Origin: Christensenella sp. UBA1782
GTDB lineage: Bacteria > Bacillota > Clostridia > Christensenellales > DTU072
DNA length: 13,326 bases
NCBI GenBank assembly: GCA_002315475.1
Contig: DCGI01000029.1
Location: forward strand, 1 to 13,326
Direction of reading: 5' to 3'
Shown here: positions 6,011 through 13,265 of the stretch, one piece after another
How the letters are laid out: each line of letters opens with the position of its first letter
Numbering within the stretch: the first letter of the stretch is position 1
Translations under genes and position numbers: made by a program
The notes under the pieces: model-generated
Told to the model about the DNA's origin: nothing
The model's input: the letters and a program-made list of their open reading frames with translations, nothing else
The model's database searches: none

Positions 6011-6260
6011 CCGATTTATTCATTTCGACAAGGAGTTTCAAAAGATTAGTGGTGTCTACGGAAAACCCTTGTACGGGAGAAACGCTCTCCCGTTTTTCGT
6101 CGACTTTCCCGTTTGACGGTTGCGGTTTTTGCATCATGGAAAGCATCATAGACAGCATGGGATTTTTGCCTTGCCCCTGCAACATTTCGGTTAAAACCGA
6201 AGAATCGAACGAACCCCCTTTCAAAAGAAACGGCAGCAGCATCATAAGCGCGTTATTCAT
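5997..6260 (-). CDS. Small methionine-rich hypothetical protein (87 aa)
   Basis: The product begins MNNALMMLLPFLLKGG, continues with MLSMMLSMMQ (residues 35-44), and ends in a charged helix (TTNLLKLLVEMNKSAKKG). Ten of the 87 residues are methionine. The N-terminus is hydrophobic but short for a membrane span, so it may be an amphipathic or peripheral helix. The start overlaps the stop of the preceding 86-aa gene (ATGA, 6257-6260), and GGTGGA lies just upstream, showing translational coupling. It is the third gene of the desulfurase operon. Its coding sequence also carries the plus-strand terminator at 6073-6097. No family is recognised; whether the methionines bind a metal or simply pack a hydrophobic core cannot be decided. 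Confidence 0.65.
   Translation of the reverse strand: MNNALMMLLPFLLKGGSFDSSVLTEMLQGQGKNPMLSMMLSMMQKPQPSNGKVDEKRESVSPVQGFSVDTTNLLKLLVEMNKSAKKG
6073..6097 (+). terminator. Rho-independent terminator of the metallophosphoesterase/radical SAM operon
   Basis: ACGGGAGA (6073-6080) and TCTCCCGT (6086-6093) form a perfect 8-bp stem with loop AACGC, followed by a T-run (6093-6097) on the plus strand. There is no T-run for the minus strand, so it acts in one direction only. It lies 62 bp after the radical SAM stop and inside the opposing 87-aa gene. Confidence 0.75.
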
Positions 6261-6517
6261 CGTCCACCTTTTAATTGCATAATCAAGAACTGCATTTTTT
6301 CCGATTGTTCTTTGGTTAAAAACGGTTTTACTTTCTTATAAAAATCGTCCAATTCCGCTCCGCTGACGTTCGAAGAATTGGCAACCGAAAAAAGCTCCTG
6401 TAACAGTTGTTCTTCGCTCAAACCCGAATACTTTCGATACGCTTCTTCCATGCTTGACGTTTCGGATTTTTCTTCTTTCTGTTTTTGTTTGTTTCTGATA
6501 TATGCTCCTACGTCCAT
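6257..6517 (-). CDS. Small helical hypothetical protein (86 aa)
   Basis: The protein starts MDVGAYIRNKQKQKEEKSET. It has a highly charged N-terminal third followed by a helical region (YRKYSGLSEEQLLQELFSV, then ELDDFYKKVKPFLTKEQSEK). It has no cysteine, signal peptide or membrane segment. AAGGAG (in the last codons of the upstream desulfurase) lies 11 nt before its ATG at 6517, and its stop overlaps the next start, so it is the middle gene of a tight three-gene operon. It is cytoplasmic and probably a partner or adaptor of a neighbour, but no family is recognised and the desulfurase link rests on position only. Confidence 0.65.
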   Translation of the reverse strand: MDVGAYIRNKQKQKEEKSETSSMEEAYRKYSGLSEEQLLQELFSVANSSNVSGAELDDFYKKVKPFLTKEQSEKMQFLIMQLKGGR

Positions 6518-6523
6518 TTTTCG

Positions 6524-7648
6524 TCACTCCTTTGACACTATTGTATGAAACTTTTCGACAGACTGTTCTTCTTCGGCGATTTCATTTAATGCGGATGCTA
6601 TCTTTCTCGCTTCGAAAACGGTGTTTCCTCTCCCGAAAGATATACGAACGGCACCGTCGAAGGTTCGTAGCTGTTTGTGCATAAGGGGAGCGCAATGATA
6701 TCCCCCTCTTACGCAAATTCTATACTTCTCCGATAAAACGTCGGCAACTTCTCCGCTCGTTTTGCCTTCTACCGTACAAAGAACAATCCCGTTTTCGTGT
6801 GCGATGATTTTTATTTTTTCCGAACGAATGTTTTGACAAAGAATGTTCTCCAAACGTTTTTCTTTTTCCGTTATTTCGGTTCGGTGTCGCATGGTATACC
6901 GTATACCGTAATATAAAGCCACGATGCCGCCACCGTTTAACGTCCCCGCTTCCAATCCCTCCGGAATCTCGGAAGGAATATCCACACTGAAACCGGAGGT
7001 TCCCGTTCCACCCACGATTATCGGCATAATCGGTATCCCTCGACGAAACAGAATAAACCCCGTTCCCTGCATTCCGTACAGACTTTTATGCCCGCTGGCA
7101 CAAAAAATATCCACGTTTTCATATCCGAATTGTATTTTCCCCGCACTTTGCGCCCCGTCGACCACGACAAGGGCATCGGAGTACCGTTTCGCCGCTTCGG
7201 CGATTTCTTCGACGTTTTCCCTTTTTCCCGTTACGTTGGAGATACCGCAAAGAACCACCATACCGACATTCGTTTTTTCCCTTCTCAGTATGGGAATCAT
7301 TTCTTCGCTGCGAACAAATCGTACTCGACAGATTTTTTCCGCCCTTTTCAGCGGTCGAAGAACGGAATTATGATTCATTACGGCGGCAAGAACTATCTTT
7401 CCCTTCGGTACGGCGGTAAAAGCCAAATTCAACGCTTCGGTACAATTTTTCGTAAAGACCACTTCTCCGTCAAAGAAAGCCGAGCGGATACTCTCTCTCG
7501 TCCTTTCTATGAAAAGAGCCAATCGCATACTCCGTCTATGCCCTGCACGTCCGGCATTGGCACTGTGAAAGCACTCGTTCCAATAGGACGCATACACCGA
7601 AAACGGTTTTCTGTCGGTGGTAGCGGCGTTATCCGCATATATCATCAT
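6524..7648 (-). CDS. Cysteine desulfurase-family enzyme (class V aminotransferase, EF2568-like)
   Basis: The 374-aa PLP enzyme has VVDGAQSAGK (residues 162-171, D164 contacting the PLP ring nitrogen) and ASGHKSLYG (184-192) with the Schiff-base K188. The C-terminal VRGGYHCAPLMHK (313-325) carries catalytic C319. A short HCAP loop and the ending GAVRISFGRGN match the group II desulfurase/selenocysteine lyase type. They match in particular the 'cysteine desulfurase family' typified by EF2568, which is often encoded near selenium or sulfur carrier proteins. It would take sulfur from cysteine, or selenium from selenocysteine, as an enzyme persulfide/selenide. GGAGG lies 3 nt before the first ATG and 6 nt before a second in-frame ATG (7645), so the second may be used. 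It leads a three-gene operon and is divergent from a DUF3343 gene, which supports the carrier-partner reading. Confidence 0.9.
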   Translation of the reverse strand: MMIYADNAATTDRKPFSVYASYWNECFHSANAGRAGHRRSMRLALFIERTRESIRSAFFDGEVVFTKNCTEALNLAFTAVPKGKIVLAAVMNHNSVLRPLKRAEKICRVRFVRSEEMIPILRREKTNVGMVVLCGISNVTGKRENVEEIAEAAKRYSDALVVVDGAQSAGKIQFGYENVDIFCASGHKSLYGMQGTGFILFRRGIPIMPIIVGGTGTSGFSVDIPSEIPEGLEAGTLNGGGIVALYYGIRYTMRHRTEITEKEKRLENILCQNIRSEKIKIIAHENGIVLCTVEGKTSGEVADVLSEKYRICVRGGYHCAPLMHKQLRTFDGAVRISFGRGNTVFEARKIASALNEIAEEEQSVEKFHTIVSKE

Positions 7649-7715
7649 GCACCTCCGTTGCTTCTTTCGAATACTATTGTATTAGAGAACCGTTCGGTTT
7701 ATTCAAAGGAGAAAA
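7649..7715. promoter_or_regulatory. Divergent promoter region with a 12-bp dyad
   Basis: The 67-bp gap between the divergent desulfurase and DUF3343 genes contains AACCG-TT-CGGTT (7688-7699), an operator-like inverted repeat. TACAAT-like and TATTAG-like -10 candidates occur on the minus and plus strands, but their -35 boxes or spacings are poor. A shared regulator of both directions is possible. Confidence 0.3.
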
Positions 7716-7934
7716 ATGAATACGCTCGCTGTTTTTCGTTCGCGTAGTCAGGCACTTTCGGTCTATCGTTATCTGCAAGACCGAAAAATCGCTTGCATAA
7801 CCGTCAACACACCGTCAAATTTGCAACTCGGCTGTGGTATCTCGATAGTCTTTAACGAAACTTATGTACCTGCCGTAAGAGATGCCGTAAATACCCTGTC
7901 CGCTCAATCTTTTGTCGGTTTTTTCCGTAAATAG
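7716..7934 (+). CDS. DUF3343 protein, putative sulfur/selenium carrier
   Basis: A 72-aa cytoplasmic protein starting MNTLAVFRSRSQALSVYRYL. It has the compact fold pattern and GCGISIVF segment (residues 39-46) seen in DUF3343, described in Pfam as putative Se/S carrier-like. C40 is the probable functional cysteine and C27 is a second. AAAGGAG lies about 6 nt before ATG 7716. The divergent neighbour is an EF2568-type cysteine desulfurase, a recurrent genomic partner of this family. A simple model is that the enzyme hands persulfide sulfur or selenium to C40. No YedF/SirA-like protein or selenium-dependent enzyme is visible in the window, so the final acceptor is unknown. Confidence 0.75.
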   Translation: MNTLAVFRSRSQALSVYRYLQDRKIACITVNTPSNLQLGCGISIVFNETYVPAVRDAVNTLSAQSFVGFFRK

Positions 7935-7945
7935 ATGGTTTTCGT

Positions 7946-7973
7946 TTGACATACTATTTATAACAAGTATAAT
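7946..7973 (+). promoter_or_regulatory. Consensus promoter of holA, probably giving a leaderless mRNA
   Basis: Consensus TTGACA (7946-7951) and TATAAT (7968-7973) are separated by 16 nt. Only 8 nt lie between the -10 box and ATG 7982, so initiation at the usual distance starts the transcript 0-2 nt before the start codon. No Shine-Dalgarno motif is present in AATTTAGT. Confidence 0.7.
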
Positions 7974-7981
7974 AATTTAGT

Positions 7982-8944
7982 ATGGCAAACAACGGAATAC
8001 ACGCATCCGCTCTTTCGAAGGACACCCTGCAAGGGGGCGTTTACGTTCTTCAAGGAACGGATGCCTATTGGCTAAAACAAGCAGAAAACCTTTTCCGCTC
8101 TCTTCTTCCCGAAGATAGTCTTTCTTTGCGTGTCATCGAAGAAGTAACCGACGTTTCCGAGATTATTTCGGCTTTCGGTACTTTGTGCTTTTCGGACGAT
8201 AGAACGGTGGTACTCGTACGGGACGACAACGCTACGCTGGATGAAAAGTCCCATGCGGCGTTGACCGCTTTTTTAAGGACGCCCGTAGCCCCCGACTTTC
8301 TCGTGTTTTGCGGCGTACCTTTTTTGACAACGGCGGAAATCAAACTCTGCAACGTCGTTTCCTGCACCCCTCTCGATAAAGACAGTTGCGTATCTTTTTG
8401 CGAAAAAATGGCAAACGGGTGCCTTGACCGTATGAACGCACGAAAGATTTGCGAACTGTCGGCGTACGATATGTCCCGCATCGGAAACGAAATCCGAAAA
8501 CTACTTGCCTACGGGGAAGGGAAACCGATAACCGAAAACGATATTGACTTGTTGGTGACGGAAAATACCGAGACCACCGTCTTCCATTTTTCCAACAACA
8601 TCGTGGAAGGAAAACTCGAGCTTGCCGAAAAACAGTTGGATAAACTTTTGAAACGGGGTGAAAAACCCGCCATGCTTCTCGCCTTACTTTCTTCGCAGTT
8701 CCGCAAAATGCTCTATTGTGCCATCACCCCTCTCGACAACGCCGAAATGGCAACGTTACTCGGCATGAAAGACTTTGCCGTCGAAAAAACGAGAAGAATC
8801 AAAGGATACAGCCAAACGAAGCTTCGCTCTTGCGTCGATATGCTTACCGAATACGAATATAAATTCAAGTCGGGCGTACTTTCGGAAGGAACGGCTTTTT
8901 CCGCCGTCGTTTCCAAATTGCTCGCTAAGGAGGTTATTATATGA
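7982..8944 (+). CDS. holA: DNA polymerase III delta subunit
   Basis: The 320-aa protein matches HolA in length and layout. A divergent N-terminal AAA+-like fold starts YVLQGTDAYWLKQA (residues 21-34). The linker IGNEIRKLLAYGEGKPITENDI covers about 167-188. The C-terminal collar signature is VFHFSNNIVEGK (200-211), LLALLSSQFRKML (232-244) and EYEYKFKSGVLSEGTAF (290-306). HolA opens the beta clamp as part of the clamp loader. The protein lacks a canonical Walker A, as expected for delta. The gene starts at ATG 7982, 8 nt behind a consensus -10, with no ribosome binding site. Its TGA overlaps the start of the following membrane protein gene (ATGA 8941-8944), and the TAAGGAGG serving that gene lies in the last holA codons. 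Confidence 0.92.
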   Translation: MANNGIHASALSKDTLQGGVYVLQGTDAYWLKQAENLFRSLLPEDSLSLRVIEEVTDVSEIISAFGTLCFSDDRTVVLVRDDNATLDEKSHAALTAFLRTPVAPDFLVFCGVPFLTTAEIKLCNVVSCTPLDKDSCVSFCEKMANGCLDRMNARKICELSAYDMSRIGNEIRKLLAYGEGKPITENDIDLLVTENTETTVFHFSNNIVEGKLELAEKQLDKLLKRGEKPAMLLALLSSQFRKMLYCAITPLDNAEMATLLGMKDFAVEKTRRIKGYSQTKLRSCVDMLTEYEYKFKSGVLSEGTAFSAVVSKLLAKEVII

Positions 8945-9801
8945 TTAATTTTTTACTGTCGGATGAATGGGTTGCCAAAATGCGGAAAATACCGAAATTC
9001 CTTTGGTATGTTCTCATGGCGTTATCCTTCTTTTTCTCCGAAATGTACGCTTACCTAATCAGCGGAGAAGCCATAGCCATGACGATGGAAGAAACCATTG
9101 CGGAAATGGGCATTACGGTAAACTACACGGGCTTTTCCGTACTGTACATTCTTTTCTACGCCATTGTTACCGAAGTGATTTTTGAACTGTTTAATCATTT
9201 TGCCTCAGGTGTTTTAATCGCCCGTTTTTCGGCGAGAACCAACCGCGAAGATTTCCGTTTCCGCGTGCGTTTGTGCTACTTCTACGCCAATATCGTCATC
9301 GGCATCTTCGGTATCATTTATTTCTTTACGCAAACCGAAAACGGAGTCTATACGGGCACATTCAATTTGTTCGGCTCGCAAGCCAACATGTACTACGCCA
9401 ACGACGTCTACACGATTATGACTTCCTTCGTCCCGTTCGTTTTACACGCTTTGGCTTTGGTTTTCTTTTACGATGATTTCCAAAAGAGATTTTTACCCGT
9501 CAAAAACGTCACGAGAGCTTTTACCTATGTGGCAAGAATCTATTTCGGCGTTTCCATTGCGTACGAAATCGTACAAGTCGCTTCCAACATCATCATCACA
9601 CAACAAGATTTTACTCCCGTAGAGTACGCCTCTTACTGGGTTGCCCTCGCGACCGTCGTCCTTTGTGCCGTCGGTGCCTATTTGTATTATCTTTTACGCT
9701 TAAAAAAGATTAAAGACGAAAATAAGGACGATAACGGACCTTCCATTACCGTAATACCGAAAGACGATAAGAAAAACATCTACGACGACTTCGGTTTTTA
9801 G
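8941..9801 (+). CDS. Six-TM integral membrane protein of unknown function
   Basis: The 286-aa protein has hydrophobic segments at about 19-40, 64-93, 112-129, 157-177, 194-219 and 230-252. It ends in a charged cytoplasmic tail (KKIKDENKDDNG, then DDKKNIYDDFGF). It has no signal peptide, catalytic motif or recognised family. It overlaps holA by 4 bp and is followed 8 bp later by cdaA, so it is translated from the same mRNA. Position beside cdaA, where many Bacillota carry the membrane regulator cdaR, invites the idea that it helps position or regulate the cyclase. CdaR has a single TM with YbbR domains, which this protein does not resemble. Function unknown. Confidence 0.8.
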   Translation: MINFLLSDEWVAKMRKIPKFLWYVLMALSFFFSEMYAYLISGEAIAMTMEETIAEMGITVNYTGFSVLYILFYAIVTEVIFELFNHFASGVLIARFSARTNREDFRFRVRLCYFYANIVIGIFGIIYFFTQTENGVYTGTFNLFGSQANMYYANDVYTIMTSFVPFVLHALALVFFYDDFQKRFLPVKNVTRAFTYVARIYFGVSIAYEIVQVASNIIITQQDFTPVEYASYWVALATVVLCAVGAYLYYLLRLKKIKDENKDDNGPSITVIPKDDKKNIYDDFGF

Positions 9802-9809
9802 GAGAAAAA

Positions 9810-10586
9810 ATGAATATTGCCGGAAAAATAATTGCTTTAACACTCGTTGCCGTTTACGCCGTACTCGCTTCGGTCTTTTTGATTCGCAGACACGCATATC
9901 GACAGTTTGTCGTCTATTTCGTGCTTCTTACCGCACTCGTCGCCTCCCACGTTTTGGAATGGGTAGGCTTTTCGTTTATGGCGTTTGCACAGGAAATCCT
10001 CTTACTGCTCTGCCTCATTGCTTCTTTGATTCTTTGTTTGACCTTTCAATCGGAATTCAAATCCATACTCGCCAAACCCGTTTTGGGAAAGCACAAAACG
10101 GAAAACTCCAAAATCAGCGACGAAGAAATACGAGACTCCATTCAAGCCATCGTAACAGCCTGCCAAACCCTCTCAAAATCCCGTACGGGCGCCTTAATTA
10201 TCGTCGTCCAAAACAAAATCGATCCGTTCATCTTGGATTCCGGCATCCGATTGAACGCATTGGTATCGGCACCCTTATTGGTCAGTATTTTTAATCCCAA
10301 AAGTCCCATGCACGACGGGGCGGTTATTATTCGGGACAATAGAATATTAACGGCAGGCGCCTTTTTACCCTTAACCCAATCGGCTGTTTTGGATAAAGAT
10401 TTGGGAACACGCCATCGTGCCGGTTTGGGCATCACCGAAAGTGCTCAAAACGACGTCATCAGCGTCGTCGTCAGCGAAGAAACGGGTATCATCTCCGTTT
10501 GCGAAGATAAAATCATAAAACGGTATCTCACGCCCGAAAGACTTTTTGATATTTTATATCAACCTTACGGAAACGACGCAAAGTAA
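9810..10586 (+). CDS. cdaA: Diadenylate cyclase CdaA (c-di-AMP synthase)
   Basis: The 258-aa protein has three N-terminal membrane segments (about 5-25, 33-50 and 56-79). A cytoplasmic DAC domain follows with the catalytic SPMHDGAVII (165-174, DGA motif) and GTRHRAGLGI (199-208, RHR motif). It condenses two ATP molecules to c-di-AMP, which controls potassium/osmolyte transport and cell wall homeostasis in Bacillota. Length and membrane layout match CdaA, not DisA or CdaS. AGGAG overlaps the stop of the preceding gene and lies 7-9 nt before ATG 9810. Unlike the common cdaA-cdaR-glmM arrangement, no YbbR-domain gene or glmM follows. Both motifs are intact, so activity is expected. Confidence 0.93.
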   Translation: MNIAGKIIALTLVAVYAVLASVFLIRRHAYRQFVVYFVLLTALVASHVLEWVGFSFMAFAQEILLLLCLIASLILCLTFQSEFKSILAKPVLGKHKTENSKISDEEIRDSIQAIVTACQTLSKSRTGALIIVVQNKIDPFILDSGIRLNALVSAPLLVSIFNPKSPMHDGAVIIRDNRILTAGAFLPLTQSAVLDKDLGTRHRAGLGITESAQNDVISVVVSEETGIISVCEDKIIKRYLTPERLFDILYQPYGNDAK

Positions 10587-10615
10587 TTCACAAAAAGAAA
10601 AAAATACAATATAAC
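10587..10615 (+). promoter_or_regulatory. Candidate promoter for the DUF1015-lysC pair
   Basis: TTCACA (10587-10592, 5 of 6) and TATAAC (10610-10615, 5 of 6) are separated by 17 nt, starting just after the cdaA stop. ATG 10628 lies 12 nt after the -10 box, so the leader would be only about 5-6 nt and would exclude the GGAAG at 10616-10620. Confidence 0.5.
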
Positions 10616-10627
10616 GGAAGAACCAAC

Positions 10628-11857
10628 ATGAACCAAGAAATCATCGGCACACAAAAAATACTGCTCCCTCGTCATTGCGACATGACAAAATGGGCGGTTA
10701 TTGCTTGTGACCAATACACAACGGACAAAAACTATTGGAACGAGCTGCAATCCTTCATCGGCTCGGCACCCAGCACCTTAAAACTCACCTGCCCCGAGAT
10801 TTATCTTTCCTCCACCGATTTGGACAAGAGAATAGAATCCATCGACGAAACCATGAATCTCTATATTCGGGAAAACTTTTTCAAAGAATCGGACGGCATG
10901 GTACTTGTGGAAAGAACCCTGCAAAACGGCGTAAAACGAGTCGGATTATGTATGAGCGTCGATTTGGAAAGCTATGACTTCCGAACGGGTTCCTTCCCCA
11001 TTCGAGCCACCGAAAAAACCATTGTGGAGCGTTTACCCGTACGGATGCGGATTCGGGAAAACGCACCCATAGAATTACCGCATATTCTGCTTCTTGCCGA
11101 CGACCGTCAAAAGGAAATTATAGAACCGCTGTACGAAAAAAAGGATTCTTTAGAACTTCTTTACGACTTCGAACTGAATCAAAACGGAGGACATTTACGC
11201 GGTTTCAAAGTGGAAAACACCGAAGCTCTGCGACAAAAATTCTATAAACTCTTAGATAAAGAACAACAAATCCAAAAATACGGAGTCGATGCTGGTTTGC
11301 TTTTTGCCGTAGGGGACGGAAATCACAGCATGGCGTCCGCCAAAGAACACTGGAATCTGCTAAAACAAAACTTGACGGAAGAACAGCGCCAAAATCATCC
11401 CGCACGATACATTTTAGTGGAAGTCGTCAATCTTTACCAAGACTCCATGAATTTCGAAGCAATCCACCGCGTTATGGTCGGTTGCAACGCCGAGAAGTTC
11501 GTTTCCGAACTACAACAGAAGCTTTGCGGCTCGGCAAAACTGACTTTGGTAACCGAAAAGGGAAACATTCTCATCGATTGCCCGAACGAACCTGCCGAAA
11601 CCATTCGACAAGTACAAGAATTTTTGATAGACTATAAAAAAGAAAACGGAGGATGCATCGAATACGAACACTCCGAAAAACAGGTTAGGAAACTATCCGC
11701 ACAACCCGATACCGTCGGCATACTTTTACCGGTCTTCGATAAACAAGATTTATTCAAGTATGTCGTTCACAAAGGAAATTTACCGCAAAAAGCATTTTCC
11801 ATCGGTACCGAAGAAACAAAAAAATATTACGTAGAAGCAAAGAGGATCACACTATGA
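10628..11857 (+). CDS. DUF1015 family protein
   Basis: The 409-aa protein shows DUF1015 hallmarks: the N-terminal WAVIACDQYTTDKNYW (residues 22-37), then FPIRATEKTIVERLPVRMRI (123-142) and ELPHILLL (149-156), and the strongly conserved VGDGNHSMASAKEHW (228-242). The last block looks like an active or ligand-binding site, with Asp, Asn, His and Ser. It is cytoplasmic, with no signal peptide or membrane span. The biochemical role of the family is not settled; in other Bacillota and Bacteroidota it is often encoded near serine-biosynthesis genes. Here its TGA overlaps the lysC ATG (ATGA 11854-11857), giving tight coupling to aspartate-family amino acid synthesis. An amino-acid-related enzyme is a reasonable inference, no more. 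Confidence 0.82.
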   Translation: MNQEIIGTQKILLPRHCDMTKWAVIACDQYTTDKNYWNELQSFIGSAPSTLKLTCPEIYLSSTDLDKRIESIDETMNLYIRENFFKESDGMVLVERTLQNGVKRVGLCMSVDLESYDFRTGSFPIRATEKTIVERLPVRMRIRENAPIELPHILLLADDRQKEIIEPLYEKKDSLELLYDFELNQNGGHLRGFKVENTEALRQKFYKLLDKEQQIQKYGVDAGLLFAVGDGNHSMASAKEHWNLLKQNLTEEQRQNHPARYILVEVVNLYQDSMNFEAIHRVMVGCNAEKFVSELQQKLCGSAKLTLVTEKGNILIDCPNEPAETIRQVQEFLIDYKKENGGCIEYEHSEKQVRKLSAQPDTVGILLPVFDKQDLFKYVVHKGNLPQKAFSIGTEETKKYYVEAKRITL

Positions 11858-13170
11858 GCATTAAAGTAGCAAAATTCGGTGGAACGTCGATGGCGGACAA
11901 AAACGCCATTCTGCAAGTTAAGAAAATTCTCGAATCGGACGAAGAAAGACGTTTCGTCGTCGTCAGCGCACCGGGAAAACGTTTCAAAGGCGATGAAAAA
12001 GTAACCGACCTTCTCTATTCGGCATACGATGAAAAGAAAGCAACCGGCAGTTGCGCCTTGTATTTCGATAAAATTCGAGAACGTTTTCTTGCCATCGTAC
12101 AAGAACTCGGTTTGGACTTCGACATTACCCCCTATCTGGATGAAATCGAACAAAAAATCGGAGAAGACGACAATCGTGACTATGCGGCAAGTCGAGGAGA
12201 ATACCTTTCGGCGTTGATTGCTTCGCGTGTCTTTCATTTGGAATTCGTCGATGCCGCCGATATTATTCGTTTCAACAAAAAAGGGATATATGACGCTTCG
12301 TACAGCAACGACCTTGTTGCCAAACGGCTTTCCTTTTTGAAAGGAGCGGTTATTCCGGGCTTTTACGGCTCTTTACCCGACGGGAAAATAAAAACCTTTA
12401 CACGCGGCGGTTCTGACTTTACGGGTGCCATTGTCGCAAGAGGCGTTCAAGCAAACGTCTATGAAAACTGGACGGACGTAGACGGTTTTATGACGGCAGA
12501 TCCCCGCGTAGTCGAAAATCCCGTCATCATTGATTATTTGAGTTATGAAGAATTGCGGGAGCTTTCCTACATGGGTGCTTCGGTCTTGCACCCCGAATCC
12601 ACTTTCCCCTTGCAGTCCACTTCCATTCCGATCAATATCAAGAACACCTTTAATCCTACGGCAAAAGGCACCTTCATCGTACGAGATACCGCCGAATTAC
12701 AAGGGAATCGACTTGTTACCGGCATAGCTGGCAGACCGGGATTCACCACCTTCTTTATTCGCAAATCCCTCATGAACAATGAAGTCGGTTTCTGCCGTAA
12801 GATTCTTTCCATTTTAGAATACTACGACCTCAGTTTGGAACACATGCCCACCGGTATCGATACCATGAGTCTTATCGTACCCAACACCAATCTAACCGAC
12901 GAAACCGAGGCGGAAATCATTGAGAAAATTCGAGGCGAAGTCAATCCCGACGTGCTATACGTCTACAAGAATATCGCCCTTCTCGCTATCGTAGGACACG
13001 GTATGAGCAACCAAACGGGAACCGCCGCCAAAGTCTTTACCGCCCTCGCCAACGCCAACATCAACGTCAAAATGATAGACCAAGGCAGTAGCGAAATCAA
13101 CATCATCGTAGGTGTCAACGCCGACGACCTCAACCGCGCCGTCGCCGCCATCTATCACGCCTTCTTCTAA
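11854..13170 (+). CDS. lysC: Aspartate kinase, monofunctional with ACT domains
   Basis: The 438-aa enzyme phosphorylates L-aspartate with ATP, the first step to lysine, threonine, methionine and diaminopimelate. Motifs in order: KFGGTSM (residues 7-13, ATP/substrate site), VVVSAPGKRF (35-44), ASRGEYLSA (112-120), FTRGGSDFTGA (182-192), WTDVDGFMTADPR (206-218) and SYMGASVLHPES (238-249). The C-terminal third holds paired ACT domains for feedback control (about 305-360 and 373-438, including IALLAIVGHGM and INVKMIDQGSSEINI). The length matches AK III-type single-domain kinases; no homoserine dehydrogenase fusion is present. Its start overlaps the DUF1015 stop. No lysine riboswitch or T-box is visible upstream, so control is probably allosteric or through the 10587 promoter. 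It ends at a bidirectional terminator. Confidence 0.94.
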   Translation: MSIKVAKFGGTSMADKNAILQVKKILESDEERRFVVVSAPGKRFKGDEKVTDLLYSAYDEKKATGSCALYFDKIRERFLAIVQELGLDFDITPYLDEIEQKIGEDDNRDYAASRGEYLSALIASRVFHLEFVDAADIIRFNKKGIYDASYSNDLVAKRLSFLKGAVIPGFYGSLPDGKIKTFTRGGSDFTGAIVARGVQANVYENWTDVDGFMTADPRVVENPVIIDYLSYEELRELSYMGASVLHPESTFPLQSTSIPINIKNTFNPTAKGTFIVRDTAELQGNRLVTGIAGRPGFTTFFIRKSLMNNEVGFCRKILSILEYYDLSLEHMPTGIDTMSLIVPNTNLTDETEAEIIEKIRGEVNPDVLYVYKNIALLAIVGHGMSNQTGTAAKVFTALANANINVKMIDQGSSEINIIVGVNADDLNRAVAAIYHAFF

Positions 13171-13196
13171 ACCACCCGACATTCCCCTTTCAACGC

Positions 13197-13226
13197 AAAA
13201 AGAGTTCGGCTTCCCGAACTCTTTTT
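13197..13226. terminator. Bidirectional intrinsic terminator after lysC
   Basis: AAAAAGAGTTCGG (13197-13209) and CCGAACTCTTTTT (13214-13226) form a perfect 13-bp stem with a CTTC tetraloop. An A-run and T-run flank it, allowing termination on both strands. Confidence 0.9.
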
Positions 13227-13232
13227 ATATAT

Positions 13233-13261
13233 AAAACAATCCCCCAAAAAGGGACTGTTTT
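13233..13261 (-). terminator. Terminator of the minus-strand tRNA-Leu
   Basis: AAAACAATCCC (13233-13243) and GGGACTGTTTT (13251-13261) are complementary with one mismatch. Read on the minus strand, the hairpin lies 5 bases after the tRNA 3' end and finishes in a T-run. It may also stop plus-strand read-through. Confidence 0.7.
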
Positions 13262-13265
13262 TCCA

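Noticed and set aside
7088..7747. Long plus-strand frame of 219 codons opposite the desulfurase
   Set aside because: It is the antisense shadow of a well-supported PLP enzyme, with no ribosome binding site or family signature.
11604..11853. Possible lysine riboswitch or T-box before lysC
   Set aside because: lysC starts inside the DUF1015 stop codon, leaving no leader, and no such structure is visible before 10628.
12955..13182. Minus-strand 75-codon frame opposite the lysC 3' end
   Set aside because: Low-complexity G/V/D-rich translation antisense to the ACT domain; a codon-bias artefact.
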